From Trogon surrucura (lineage: Eukaryota; Chordata; Aves; Trogoniformes; Trogonidae), in assembly GCA_020746105.1 (NCBI GenBank), contig CM036620.1:26000604-26064603 (forward strand): a stretch of 64,000 nucleotides of DNA. The letters are read 5' to 3'. Both the position numbers and the translations under genes were made by a program. This document shows, piece after piece, positions 1 through 13,447 of this stretch (the stretch's first letter is position 1; each line of letters starts with the position of its first letter). A model generated the notes under the pieces. The model ran no database searches. It saw only the letters and a list, made by a program, of their open reading frames with translations, and had not been told where the DNA came from.

Positions 1-1634
1 AGCACTATAAATTTGAAATAAAATGAAAGTTAATATGACATTGTTAAATTTCTTTCTTTTCAAATTATGAAATAATTTTTGTACATGTAATTATAAAATA
101 CCAGCTACAAACACACAAAAAACCCCAATGAAAATAATTATTTGATTACTCATACATAAATTGCTTTCATTATATTCCATATTAAACTACATTCAACACT
201 TCTACTAGAACTACCTCTACAAAAAAAGAATTACTAGCAGAACTCCAAACGAAAATTCAAATTGTTAAGCAAACTAAATATCCCCACTAAACAAGGACCC
301 TGGCTTCACAGACACATCCACACTGAGGCCACTTGACACTCACTTCCTCCTGGAACTGGATACATACAAATTTCTGTGTTCACTGAAGTCTAGCTGCCAA
401 ATCAGATCCCTACTATCTTGCTCATATTTCCAGTCCCAGTAAAAGCAATAGGTTGTGCATGCACTAAAAGCAAGAGTTTAGGCGTGTAAGTAGCTCTATG
501 CACTTAACTAAAGGCTCAAAAGATTTCAGCAAGACTACCATAAAATGAGTCTGAGTGCCTTATCTTAGGCACCCCACAGTATTCATAAATTTTGAGTTTA
601 AGCTATTATTGGATATAATAAAATAGTGTTAACATTTCAGATGAACATTCAGGCAAGCTTATAAACTATTCAGTGATTAATGCCCTTGTCTCATGTTTTC
701 AATTTTCATTGCTACTGGAGGTCATATGTTATGATGTCAGCTTGAATCTGGATTTCCATTTTGAGGAAATCTAATTTAAAATTACGATACTAAGGCATAT
801 GGCAAAAACTGCTTAAAAGTTCTATACTGAACAAATTTATTCACTCTGTTACTAGGGTAGATTTTACATTCTAGTGCCACTTACTGATCAAGAAAAAACA
901 CAGTTTGGGTGTATCTTCCTGCACAGCAAACACACCATAGCTTGAACATGCAGGAGCAGAACTCACCTATATTGGCCAACCTGGAGTGCAGGGGTTTGCA
1001 GGACTGGGGCAATAATAGGAAACTGATCAAATCCCCAGAGTGTGGCATAAATTGAATCTGCCAAAAGGATTCAGGAGGAGGAAGAACAGGAGTCTTAAAA
1101 GAGCTCTGAGCTGGAAGGAGGCTCAGGGAACATTTTCCTTAGGAGCTAGTGGGATAGAGTAAGATACTCGCCCCTTTATTCCACCCTGCTCAGCAGACTG
1201 GAGATTTCCTCACCGACTTGCAAAGAGCAGTTTTATGAGACAGCTGAGCTCAGACAACAGCAGGTTGCCACTGAAGGGACTACTTTGCTCTCCTCTCCCA
1301 TTCCCACCATCGCCCTCCTATTTCTCTGGCATTGCCACTACTTTTCTCATGATCCTGCCTGTGACACCAGCTTACGAAGCTAAACCACGTAAGACCTACC
1401 TCTGCCTTCTTCTTCCCTGGTCGCCCCTATCCAAAAGAAATAGGTTTCAAGTGGCTGTACTCACTGAGACAATTCACTATGGATCTACGAAGAGTCAGCT
1501 CAAGAGTAAGAGTGGCTTCAAGCCACACTGTGGTGAAAGTTTTCTTAATATCGCCATATCCTTAACTCGGCTGCATTGGTTCCATGTGAAATATTAGCAG
1601 AAAATGCTTCCAGCTTAAGTTTTTAGGTTTGATG

Positions 1635-1663
1635 TTATTATTTTTTATTATTATATTATTATT
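1635..1663. repeat. (TTA)n simple repeat
   Basis: Imperfect TTA/TTTA trinucleotide run of about 29 bases, visible directly. It passes straight into a pyrimidine tract ending in CAG. Confidence 0.8.
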
Positions 1664-4600
1664 TCTTCTTTCCACAGAAGAAATTTCATTGGAATAAAGT
1701 CCTTCTCAAAGTAAAACAAAGCTCAAATGCATTTTTGAGTGTACAATGCATGAAGCACCAGACACATTATTACTTTGTCCTATCACTTATTACTGATTTT
1801 TCCAGTGATAAACAATAGTGCAGAATATAGAGCCTCTGAAGCACAACAACTTCCTATGTTGTTAAAGCAGTAGCAGGTACAACCAGTACAACCCACTGGA
1901 GCTACTGCAACCATCACATAAGGGAGGGCATGCAAAATTTAAGTAGTCACTAAAACTTAAAAGTTTAATTTGAATTATAAGTGGTAAAGTGTTAAAAAGG
2001 TTCCTGCTAAAAGAGTGGACAATTTTCTATAGCATTTTACAGGCAGAATCCTATAATGCAGTGTATGCTAGTTCAAAATTCTTGTATTATGCAAATATAT
2101 TATGCAAGCAATAGTACAGAGAATTACATAGAAAAAGCACAGAGCTATTCACGGTTCTCTCTCTGTTTAATTTACTAGTGCATTTTCTTCCTAAAAATAA
2201 TGAATTTGCTTGACACATAATATAAGATGTCTGTGGTACCTCCTTCTTCCAGGGAGACACTTTAAACACAGAATAATTCAATGAACTTCAGAAGATCTTC
2301 AGTGTGAAACAGTAAAGCCACTCATATCTAAATGATGTACAACCAAATGCAATCTATATATCTATGCAAGTAAATTTCCACTATTATTATCCTTGTACTA
2401 AATTCTACTCAGATTCAAGTGGATAAACAATAAACCAGGGTATTAGAGAAGCAGGACCAGCATTTGCCATCGTGCAGCTACATGTGGCAAATAGATTACT
2501 AACCTTAAAAATATTCCAAACCAACAGGAAAAAAAAAGTTTTTTTGTAAAAGGAAATATTTCTGAACTCAGTTTAAAACCTGAATAAGAAAAACAATAAT
2601 TTTCTACAGGCATGACAAGACAAAGTTTTGGGACAGAACAGAGAAAGTTAATAGCATTTTAATGGTCTTTAAAAATCTTATATACCACTGAGATTCTTAT
2701 ACACCAAAGATTAACATAGATGAGATTATGCTTAATTCATTCATTTAGGTTATAAGCTTTGTAAGATAACAGGCATCTTTTTATTTTCTTAATACCTCCA
2801 TGCAACTTCCTGGCACTTCAATGATAGCATGTCCATTTTTATAAGAAAAGGTTATCATTTTATTTTAAACTTAACAGGCATTCATTTGTTTTCCTTTCAA
2901 AACCCAGGCATAAGTAACAAAGCACTAGAGTCTTATAAACTTTCTAACACCAAATGCAAATTAGGCAGTGAAATTGCTCTAGGAAAAGTTCCAAGAATGC
3001 AAACCCAAAGGAATTTCAACACAATTTCAGGCTGTTTATGATACTCGGGCAAGGTAACAGAACATTGTGCAGTCAAGAAGAGCTATCTGTGTATGGAAAA
3101 TGTTTCATTATCTAATTTCAACAACTTCCTTTATTTTGTTTATAAGCTCTAAGATAAAAATAGATGGATGTAAGTGGAAGAAACTGAAAGAATGGCAATG
3201 CTCTGTAGACTGAACAGCTCACAAAGTTTTCATTGCCTTGGAGAAATGGATTGACAGTTCGTAACTGAAAGGTTATCTTCATGTGTTTTGCAGACATTTA
3301 TCAAATTAACCTATTCTTCTCTTTTTTACTTGGTACTCAAGTGAACAGCTTACCTGCATTGCACCATCTTGCATTACAAGTAAAATACGCATAATCCCCA
3401 CCCCATCATGTGACAGGGTGAAACTTCTCACATTTTATTTTTATGTCATCTGTGGCTATATGGCTTTACAGTACCACCACCAGCAAATTGGGGCTTTCCC
3501 CATGATGAACAGAGTAATTATTTAATCTTTAAACAATCCTCCCAAAAAGCCCCAAATCCTTTCTCTTAAGCACAAGGCAGGAGTTTTAACAGATTGTTCA
3601 AACAAAGAGCTGCTGATTTTTCGCTCTGCAAACTACTTCTTGTTTATCTCAGGGGAGACATCAGTCAAAGAACAACAACTTAACTTGCTGGGCACGGTGT
3701 TTTTTTTAGCAATAAACCCAAGGGGATTAGCCACATTTCCTGAACACGAAAGTTTAGGTTTACCAGTGTTTCTCTAAAAATGAGATGGACAATAACAAGC
3801 AGCCTGCATCTGAGTCATGATGCTAAAACCCGGTGTCAGAGTGCAACCCATTACCTCCGGCCACTTTCTGAGCTGGCTCCTATTTTTCTGTCAGAAAACA
3901 ATTCTTCACCCATCCCTTCTTGAAACACATCCTAAGTACCAAACATCCAAAATACTAAGATCATCCAAATGTGCATACGTGTATCTTTCTCAAGTAGCCC
4001 GTTCACTACAACCTACATCATCCTGAACATCTCAAGTGATTTTTCTTCAGCTTTTCAAAGTGTAGTTCACAAACAGTAACTGTTCTCTGTGTTGACTTCT
4101 TGTTGGCGCTTAAGAGCAATCGTCTTTATAGAAAGAAAATGACTTAAGTCAGCCCTTACCTGAGGAACTCTTAATTTTCTAGAAGTATTCTTGTCTTGCA
4201 GTTTAAGTAAGATGGTGCGATCTGCAACAGAGCAGAAAAATATACCCAATTACATTTGAGATTGTGCATTTAACATAAGCATTATAATTCAATCACATGA
4301 GCTGACAGATAAAATTTTAACTATTATCATAGTATGGCACATCTTTTACTGATACACATGTCAAACACTAACTGCACAATATTAAATATACACACTAATA
4401 AGAGGTACCTTTTTCCTTTCCCAGTGTTTCTGCTCAGACATGGAGATCTAAGAGTTTTGATCTACTACTTTGCACTACTCATAATGCTTATGTTGTGGAT
4501 AGATAGATTAAATAATTAAGGTTCTGCTGACATTGCATTTCTTCTCACTAAACAATCCAATCAATTGAATTAGGCCCTTCTGGAAGAGGCGCATGATTTG

Positions 4601-6687
4601 GCCCAGATGCACTCAACTCCATTAAACTTCTAATGAGCTCTTCAGGAAAAACAAACAAACAAAACCCCACATTTGCTTAAAATACGGATCTGATTATATC
4701 CCAGTGAACGTTCGGTGAAGCCTAATTATTAGTTAGAATCCTGTCATGCAGTTAAACAAAATAACAGGAGCCCAAGTTTCTAAGACCAAAAAAAAGGGTC
4801 CCCATCTGAAAAGCAGCAGTCACACCGCAAAGACATTCAAGTCAACAGCTCGGCACACATTCATATGCATCATCTCCCACTGAGGGCAGAAGCGATAGGT
4901 TTAATCTTTCACGTCACGCTGAAAACACCCTTAGGTATCCCAGCCAGTTACATCTACTGCTCGTTAATCTGCATCTGGTGCCAGACTTGTGTAAAGTTTT
5001 TCATTTATTGTTCACTGAGGACTCTTTGCTGGCTTGATTTTATAGAGGGAGACTGACTTATAGTCAAATCAAGAAGCTTTGTTTTAAGAGACAGTCTATG
5101 TGACCATGCAGAGCTCAGATCTTTTTTTTTCTTTCCTTGTTTTTCTTCCCTTTTTTTCCTTTTCTCTTCAAGTTACCTACATAGGAACAGCACAAGCTGC
5201 CTCTGTTCTAGGAGAATTTGCTGGCATAACCACTGCAACAAATTTACACCTGCCCTACCTAACCAGTGCAGCACTGAACCGAACACCAGCAGAAGACAAC
5301 AGCAGTAACAGTATTTTGCTGCTCAAATATCTGAAGGAACTGCTGTCGAGCCTTTGTTCTCAGTGCTGGTTCTCCAAGCTGGGAAGGCAACCACAAGCCT
5401 CAAATTACACTTCATTGATCCAGGGAAACTGAGCTGGTGTTCAGTTGCGGTTCCGCAACCTGCACGTTGACCTGCATGTTTGTTGGCCTAAACAACGAGA
5501 TTTAAGGAAATGAAGAATTTGCACTTTGTCTGAGTCTCGGTTTTCAGGGAGGGGGATCTCTATCCTGGAGGTCTAGGTTGATGGGAGAAAACTGGGAGGA
5601 AAGCCAATCATCCAGATCCAGGCTCTTGCACTACATTCTTTCACCGAGTTAATTTCTGCTCCAAATTCAGTACCGCTAAAATCAAACACAAACCTTGAAA
5701 TGGAAAGTGATCTCAAATCCCTTTAGCATAGCTTTTTGTTACTTATGACAAAATTGGAGGGCATATGGAGGAGAAAGGCAAGGAGATTACAAAAAAGTCC
5801 ATTCAGTAAGATTTTAAAAACATATTCACACATTTGGAAGACTTTATACAGTCAGTCAACACAAAACCAACTATTTGTGATTAAAAACATGTAGTTTATA
5901 TGGAAATTTGAAAAATTCATGTAAGATGACATTGATAAGCTCTACAGTAACCGAGTGTCACTGTCTAAACGTAAAAATAACCTATGTTAGTAAAACAAAA
6001 CAAAAAATTGTTTTTAAGTATTCTCTATAAAATAACGAAAATATTCCTTGGTAACTTTTCCTTAAACTAGGCTACAGATCGAAGTTGATCAAATGTGCAA
6101 TGGCAGGAATTTCAATGTGGGACTCTAGAGAAGATCTTTGTTTCCATAGTGCCATGAAAACATTTCCACAAAGATGCTTATAAGATGACACATCTTAACT
6201 CCCCACCCACTGCGCAAATAACTCATACAATATGAATAAATCACAGACAAGAAATTTTTGTGAAACAATGTTCACTTCTGCAATGCAAGTAAGAAACACT
6301 ATCTCATTGTATTCACGTATGGGAAATAGATGTTTAGAGTTTCAGTTATTTGCTTGAAACCATGCAAGAAGTTGTATAATCTGGTTCTAAAACCAGCAGC
6401 AGTACTTCTGTACTATCTTACCATCCTATTAAAGCTAGCATAACTTTAAAACTCCTGTTGGATTGCAACCTTGTCTCATGCCTCCAGGCAACGTTTTATT
6501 ATTTATTCTGGCTAACTGATTTGTCTAATTCCTCATCCACATTCAGAGGGCAACTACTATTTGGAAAGAAAATTTAGTATCTCTGGACATTAAGGTCTAG
6601 CATACCCATCATATTTGAGCAAACCCTCTTTTAGGGTATTATTTCCTATATTAAGGTTTTCACAAGGCTAACATTCACAATACACTC

Positions 6688-6794
6688 TTGGTTTTTTGGT
6701 GTTTTGTTTGTTTCATGGTTTGGGGTTTTTTTGTGTTTTGTTTTGTGTTCCGTTTCTTTGTATGCCTAGGTTTTTTGTGGTTTATTTGTTTTTC
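6688..6794. repeat. T/G-rich low-complexity tract
   Basis: About 100 bases composed almost wholly of T and G on the plus strand, with runs such as GTTTTGTTTG and GTGTTTTG. No adjacent element explains it. It could be the reverse complement of an old A-rich tail, but nothing CR1-like or SINE-like is attached. Confidence 0.7.
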
Positions 6795-7870
6795 AATAAT
6801 GACCTTGGAGATCTTTCCCTTGGTTTTGCTTTAATTTAACCTTAAACAGATTTGTGAAATTCACATTTACATCCTTAAAATCAGTTCTTGGCAATTTGCA
6901 GCTATTTTTACCCAGCAGCATCCAAAAAATGCATGTGGCATGAATTTACACGAGTGCTTCATTACAATGAGCCAGTATCCTGAAAAGTCAAAAAAGGCTA
7001 AAATTCACCGCATTAGTTTACTTATTGTCTATCCTGAATGCAGAGAAGGGCTCTCCATAACAACAAACATTACCTCCTGTGACAATGACTACACTGAGGT
7101 GAGAAATCCCTTTTTGCCTGCTCAGAGCGCTCCTGAGGCACCCGGAGGTACATTTATTGCAAACACCCCCTTGTATGCCCTACTAGTAGTAGATGGGCTG
7201 TTCATAGTAGGTTCCTTTTCTGAAGTAGTAGATGGCATTTTATTTTACACTAATGTCATAGCTTAGTTTTTCCTTGTCCTTCACAGCAGGAGACAATAAA
7301 AACCTGAGGACAAACAGAAATACAGCTAAGACATGGTTTCTTTTACAGTTCCTTCAAAACTAGCAGCATGAAATATAAAGTTTCCCCTTCTTATCTAGAA
7401 CATGTAAATTTTTTCCGATCCTGATCTCAGGCTGACTTCCACCAAGGGTGTTGTTGCTGCAACGTGGAGCTGTCGCTGTCCATCTGCTTTACACTGATAC
7501 AAGATCGCAATCAGATCTGGGTCATCTCACCTTGGAGTTTGCCACGCACATAAATTAAGAGATCACATGCAACAGTGCTTGTCCTAATTGAAATCTAACT
7601 TACAGGCATAAAAATACGTTTAGCCTTCCACGTACTGATGAGAAGCTTATCTACATAAACGAAAGAGGAATTTCTTTATATTTACTCCTTCCTTTATGAA
7701 ACAGAGAAACACCCACGCAGTGTGTCTACCCATATGTCTATCAAAAATCGACCAAATATCTCTCTAGTATATGTAATACTAAAGAATTTTAATAGCTAAT
7801 GTTCTATTAAAATACAGGGAATATATTTTCCATTATTCAAATATTATAAATATGTGCACCTAACACTATA

Positions 7871-8009
7871 TTCATAGAATCATCATAGAATCGTTTAGGT
7901 TGGAAAAGACTTTTAAGATCATCAAGTCCAACTGTCAACCTAGCACTGCCAGGTCCACCACTAAACCACCTTCCTAAGCACCCCATCTACACATCTTTTA
8001 AATTCAACA
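7871..8009 (-). mobile_element. CR1 LINE 3' end, 5'-truncated
   Basis: Read on the minus strand this is the last ~140 bases of a CR1 element. The terminal octamer lies at the left edge (TCATAGAATC repeats at 7871-7890), followed by the GGTTGGAAAAGAC block, the TCATCAAGTCCAAC block and the CACCACTAAACCA block near 7960. The octamer is duplicated irregularly. The wording of the 3' end differs from the copy at 21818 and resembles that at 38370, so these are two separate CR1 subfamilies. Homology stops near 8009, where the copy is truncated at its 5' side. It contains only the extreme end of ORF2 and the 3' UTR, and no functional product is possible. Confidence 0.93.
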
Positions 8010-11000
8010 TAATTATAAGCATTACAGTAGTCACATGAATATGCACTGTCTAATAATTGCTTTGACGGGTTTACAATGTCACTATTTGTGAGATGTCTGT
8101 GTACGTCCTCCTGGATGACATAAGGATTTCAAAATCCAGCCACTAGAAAACGCACATATATCATGACGTCCCAAGTCACCGTTTGCTGGTAGCCACTGCA
8201 CTATTCCCTTACACTTAAAGCCACAAGCCCTGCTCTGTTCATTCAAATCAAGCAAGTCCTAACAGGAAGAACAACCCAATAACACTAGAAACTCAACAAG
8301 GAGTGCTGACTTTGAATAAATTTTAGCAAGATATTCATGGCTGAAAACTAACAGTGGGGGATCCCTTAAGGTTTCAGACTAACTGGCAGATGCTTTTCAA
8401 GATCAGAAAAAAATGAAAGTGCAAAGCCTGACTTGTTATTCTGCATCCACACACTCCACATTACTGAACTCTGAACTAGCATCTCAACCAAAATGTGATA
8501 TCTGAAACATAATTTTAATGCAAAAAGCACAAAAAAAAGACAGCACTGCTAGACTCAAACTTGAACAGCATCTACCAGTTTATATCCACAACTCCAACTC
8601 AGTGCAAACATTAGCTCATCCCCACATTTCCTATGTCCTCTACCTAAACTTTTCAGTGCTTATCTTCTCAGTGTCTTAGAGGAGGTTTGACTAGGAGTAA
8701 ACAGTACCCCTGCCAAAGCCGGTGTGTTTATTAGTCACCAAACTAAATGGAGGATGATTATCATGGTCTTTGTTAAATGTCAGCTGAGACAATGCAAGCC
8801 ACCGCTCAAAGACCAGCATGAACAGTAAGTTACACTTCCGCTGTTGGCCAGATGTACTTGGCAAAATTCTGCAGTTCTGGGCCACCTGGTGTCATCTGGT
8901 TCACACCAGGGCTTTGGAGCACACCACACCAGGGGAGAGAAACATGACAACCTCTGGTGCACATCCAGATTTCCCTGTCTCAGGGATTTACTTTGCTTCC
9001 CTCAAGCACAGTCAAGGTATAAGCTTCCTAGGACAGACAGGAGATTTTCGAGTTCTTCCAACTGTGATAGTACAGATATACCTAAAAAGAAGAGGAGCTG
9101 ACTTGGTTACAGGTGTATTTCCCGCATTAAACTTACATAGAGGAGAAAACCCAACAGGGGAGTCACAGTCAGCAGGAAAATCAAGTCTTTATTCCTCCCT
9201 GCAAAAGAGAGGCGGATTTTCGGACAGCATGCTGGCTGCAAAGCCAAGCTTCATATTACAGGAGAGGAAACTGCTTCCTGTTTTTGAACTTCCCACTTTA
9301 GGAAAAGAGCACTCGCTAAATATGGCATCAAAGACATTCTTATCGTCATCATTACTTCCACCTGTCCTCTGAAACACAACTCCAAATACCGGCTAAAACC
9401 TCATGCCCGGGTGGCAATGGCATGTGCTTGAGGTTTGATGCTATGACGTGAGTAGTCTCAGGCACATCTTGAGGACTATTTTCCATGAGATGCCGCTCTG
9501 ACACAGAAGTAAAAGGTTTGCACACTGTCCCCTAAGTAAAATGTTTGTCCTACAAAGAGCAACACAAGACAGTAAGCATGCTGGCTAAGAGCCTTTATTA
9601 TAAGCAGTCTTTTAAATTACAAGAAAAGGAGTAATTTCAAAGAAAGCTAGGGTGCCTAAATAAACACCTGGTTTAGGATTCCTCTAAGATATCAGAGTCC
9701 CTATCAAATCAACACTTCCTCTGCCTTCCTGGAAAAGCACCCTATACATATGCACATATTGCTGTGTTTCATTTCAGCTGTCCAAATTTTCTATTCAGAT
9801 AGGAATTTTTAGAAGAGGTTTTTTTTTCTGGGGGATATGGTTTTGTTTTTAACAGTAATATAAGATCTTTATTGAAAATGAATGCCTATCATCATTGCTG
9901 GTTCTACTGGATAAAATCAGATCAATAAACGAACAGCCAAGCAAACAAAACAACATAATGAAAGTGAAACTAATGACTGGGAAACGACAATACAGCCATA
10001 ACATCATAAAACTTTTACCAACTGTTCAAATAACATGATTTTTTTTCCTGTAGAACTTACACAAAAATACACTATAGTAACTAAGTGCATAAATTTTTGC
10101 TTACATAAATCTCCATCTCCAGTCAAATCCATAAATTACCTGCATCATGAAACCTCAGCACATCTGGCAGTGAACATAAAATTTGAGTTCTTTCACACAA
10201 AAAATCATCACAAAAAACCTCCAAAACCATCTGAAGTAATCTATTAAAACTGTTTCAGATAAACCTGTTAACTTGAAAACAAGCAGGATTGCACTTACTT
10301 GAAAATGCCTGGATCTTTATGTTCTGACTAAACCCAGAACACACTTCTATTTCCCAAGCCTGGCAGCCAAGAGACCCACTGGGCAGGCTGGGAAGATTGG
10401 TGGAGTTGCTCTGCCTGCAGTGATTTTTCAGCGGGAACAAACTGCGTCTGAACTGGCAGCTAAACTCTGAGTGGGCAAGCACATCACAAAGCACAGTAAA
10501 GGCGACTAATTGGTAGAGGGCATTAGAGCCTTTCAAGGAGCAGGAAAATTTGTGGCCAGATTAACATCATCTGTTCTACTCCATTCTCCTCTTCCCTTTG
10601 ACAATAATGGAAAACATCAAACTAAAAACGCAGTGCAACATATGACAAAGTAGCTGTGTCACAGGATGTAAGTTTCCCTGTCAAAATAAGTCCACAGTTT
10701 GTTTCAGTGATACACCACAGCAGTAACAGTCAACATACAAAATCCTAACAATAATAATGCAAAAATAATATGAGCCATGTGTTGGTTTTGTGTAAAAAAA
10801 GATGTTGGAAAACATATAAACATGACAGAGCTGTAAGATGTCAGGCTCCAGCCATATTCATACACACGCTTCATGAGAATGTGGAGCCAACAGTTTTGCA
10901 ATCAAACCAAGGGGCAGCCTTTTACATCCTCCTCTCAGGGCTCTTGCATGAACGTAATGATCTTGAAAAACACGGCTACTGACACACTGCTTTGTGACTC

Positions 11001-11750
11001 ACTCAAGTGTTTTGAGCCTTCAAATCACCCTGGGAAATCACATATGGAAGTGCACCACGACATGCTATTCTGATCCAGAAGACAAGCACTAACCAAAAGC
11101 AGAGACCATTATCAACTGGTTTGCTATGGGCAAGCTATTCAAAACACGGTATTGGGTCTAAATCAAACCACTGAGTCCTGCCTGGCTTTTCCCACACATT
11201 GAAAAGATCCACATGTGTTCCATCCATGTCCTTAAGTTCACCTCTTCCCTGTCCAATATCATCTTTTAATTTCTTATTTTCCTCCTTCCAAATACCAACT
11301 GCAGCAACATCAAGTAGAAAATCCTTCTAAAATAAAAATACACTAGCACATGGTCAGCATGAAAAAACTGAAAACGATCATCTGTCTTCACTAATTACAC
11401 TGAAAAGAATTTACCTTGACAGTGTCTTTTCAAAACTGTACTACCTACCAATTCCCAAATTTTCTTTGGTGATGCATCCTGGATAGCTCTAGAGTTGCCT
11501 GTATTTGACCTCTCTAGTCTCCCTGAGACCTAAGTTAAACAGAGCACCAAACTTCTGTTTTAGGGAGGTTCTCTCATATGACTCTTACCGGTGCATAATC
11601 TCAGGGTGTATTTTTTCCTTTAAAAGAAGACAGATTATGTTGTTATATTAAACCCTTATCTAGTGTTTATTTCTTCAGATTGGGGTTATTCCTGTCATAT
11701 TTTAAGATTTAGCCTCCAGAACAAAAATATTAGTCAGTCCCTGTCACTGC

Positions 11751-11777
11751 AAAAAAAAAAAACCAAAAAACAAACAA
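11751..11777. repeat. A-rich run
   Basis: Twelve A residues followed by CCAAAAAACAAACAAG. There is no poly(A) signal or retrocopy body directly upstream that I can recognise. Confidence 0.7.
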
Positions 11778-13398
11778 GCTGCGCTGTGCTTTAAGTATCT
11801 GGTTCATCACTTGCTGGTACAACCTTTCATCACTTTTAAAATTAGTATGCAATAAGATGCTCAAGTTTTACACACTTGCTTTCCCCATGCACGCTGATCT
11901 AATGAACTACGCAGGCAGCAGAACACCAGACCAAATTGCGTTACCCATCAATACGCGCCTCAACGCAACACTGCCGCTCAAAAGAGACCTTTTGAATGGG
12001 ACACCCTTCTCCTTATATCTACCCTAAAAATAGCTGGATTCATCCTAAGACGCCTGAAGGAGGTCTCCTGGCATCTCAGGACCATGCTGTGAGTGCCTGG
12101 ACACAGCTTTGACTCTGTGGACAAAAGCAAGATGCAGGCAAGGGTGCTGCCCAAAAACGCTCTGCTTCTGAGATGCCACTGGCTGCTACAGGCTGTGGCA
12201 TCTACCTGGCACCCCAAAAAAATGGCAAAAAAAATGTTCTGAGCATGATATTTTGCATCTAGTGATCCAGGAGCACTGATGAGTTTAGGAGTCCCATCCA
12301 GGAAGCACCACTCATATAAATTAATGTATATGCAATGAGTGCCAGATGTCCTCACAAAATATTTGGGTTTGTGACTTTTACCAAGCCCACAAAACAAGAA
12401 GCAAGATAAAATAATTGTATACCACAGATCTTGAAAGAAATAGAAGCTACCTTGATGACGAAGCTTCTGTTTTCATTTTTAGGGCCTAGTGAAAAACCTT
12501 TACACAGGTGCTAATTGTGCAGCAGCTCAGAGGGGTGTTAGGCCTCAGTGCTCCTTTAAAACTGTTTTCTCCTTCAAAAAGGGGAAGGCACCTACGAAAC
12601 AAGAGCTTGTGGGCACTTTGCTGTGCTCCCTGCTTTACTCAGCATGGAAGCCATGTTTAATTAGATGAGACAAAAAAGATACTTCATCATTTTAGCTGCA
12701 AAAGTCAGCACAGGGGCTCTGCTAGCATGAGGAGAATCCAGCTGGGGCTTCTTGGCTTGCTGGCAGCCCATAAAGCTGTTACTGGGTGTCCCCAGCATTG
12801 TATTCGAAGCCACTTTTAAGAGTCAATATAGTAAGCTGTATAAGATATGATGTGTAGAGAGCCCTATAAAATCCTTTAATGGAAACAGTGGGCCTGCGTT
12901 GGAAAAAGTTTCAAGAGCCACACATGGCACTGTAAAGAGTTTGGCTCCCCTAAGGCACAGCAGCCAGCCTGAGTGTACAGGCTCCTGTAGCCCCAGACCT
13001 CATCCCAAGCTTCTTGGATGCCGTTTTCCATAGGTTTGCAATGTCGAGTCACAGTTCATGCAGTGAACACTGATATAACAACAACAGACCACTTTTTTCT
13101 CCCTTTTTTCTACGTTAGACCTTCAGAGGCAAGGTGAGAAGGTTAGACAGCTAGAGATCCATCAGAAAGGCAGGACAGCAGATCAAGCTTGCTGGACTAT
13201 GTGTCTTGGGGAGGCAACACAAATCTAAGAGCTGCCACTAGGATGGTACCATTCAAAGACCCCTTTAATTAATTATTCTTAGATAAGGGACTATCAATTA
13301 TAACTGCTCCTAGATGGAGGCAATTATAACTAGCCTCTAGTTCAAGGCTGTGTCCAGGAGAGATATGCACAATGCTCTTTTTACCTCTTCTTTCTTCC

Positions 13399-13447
13399 AT
13401 TACATACAAAGGTATTACATACAAAGATTTGTATTACATACAAAAGT
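13399..13447. repeat. Short tandem repeat, three copies of an ATTACATACAAA unit
   Basis: The 12-mer ATTACATACAAA occurs at 13399, 13414 and 13433, with unit lengths of 15 and then 19 bases. It is embedded in otherwise unremarkable DNA and in a short open frame that I regard as chance. Confidence 0.85.

Larger units (their letters stand above)
1..7869. other. AT-rich non-coding stretch, no gene recognised
   Basis: I see no exon series, RNA gene or recognisable transposon here. The open frames are short (up to about 120 codons) and resemble no protein I know. Local features are a (TTA)n tract near 1635 and a T/G-rich tract near 6688. A pyrimidine run followed by CAG at 1662-1678 looks like a splice acceptor, but no matching donor or coding exon follows. 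The stretch is most simply read as intergenic or intronic bird DNA. Confidence 0.7.

Noticed and set aside
1662-1820. Acceptor-like pyrimidine tract and CAG followed by about 44 open codons
   Set aside because: No donor, no protein resemblance and the adjoining (TTA)n tract explains the pyrimidine run.
8818-9372. 184-codon plus-strand open frame, longest outside CR1
   Set aside because: It has no recognisable domain, other frames and the opposite strand are open in the same place, and a frame of this length is plausible by chance in 64 kb.
11978-12397. 139-codon minus-strand open frame
   Set aside because: No family resemblance, no splice context and no supporting composition change.
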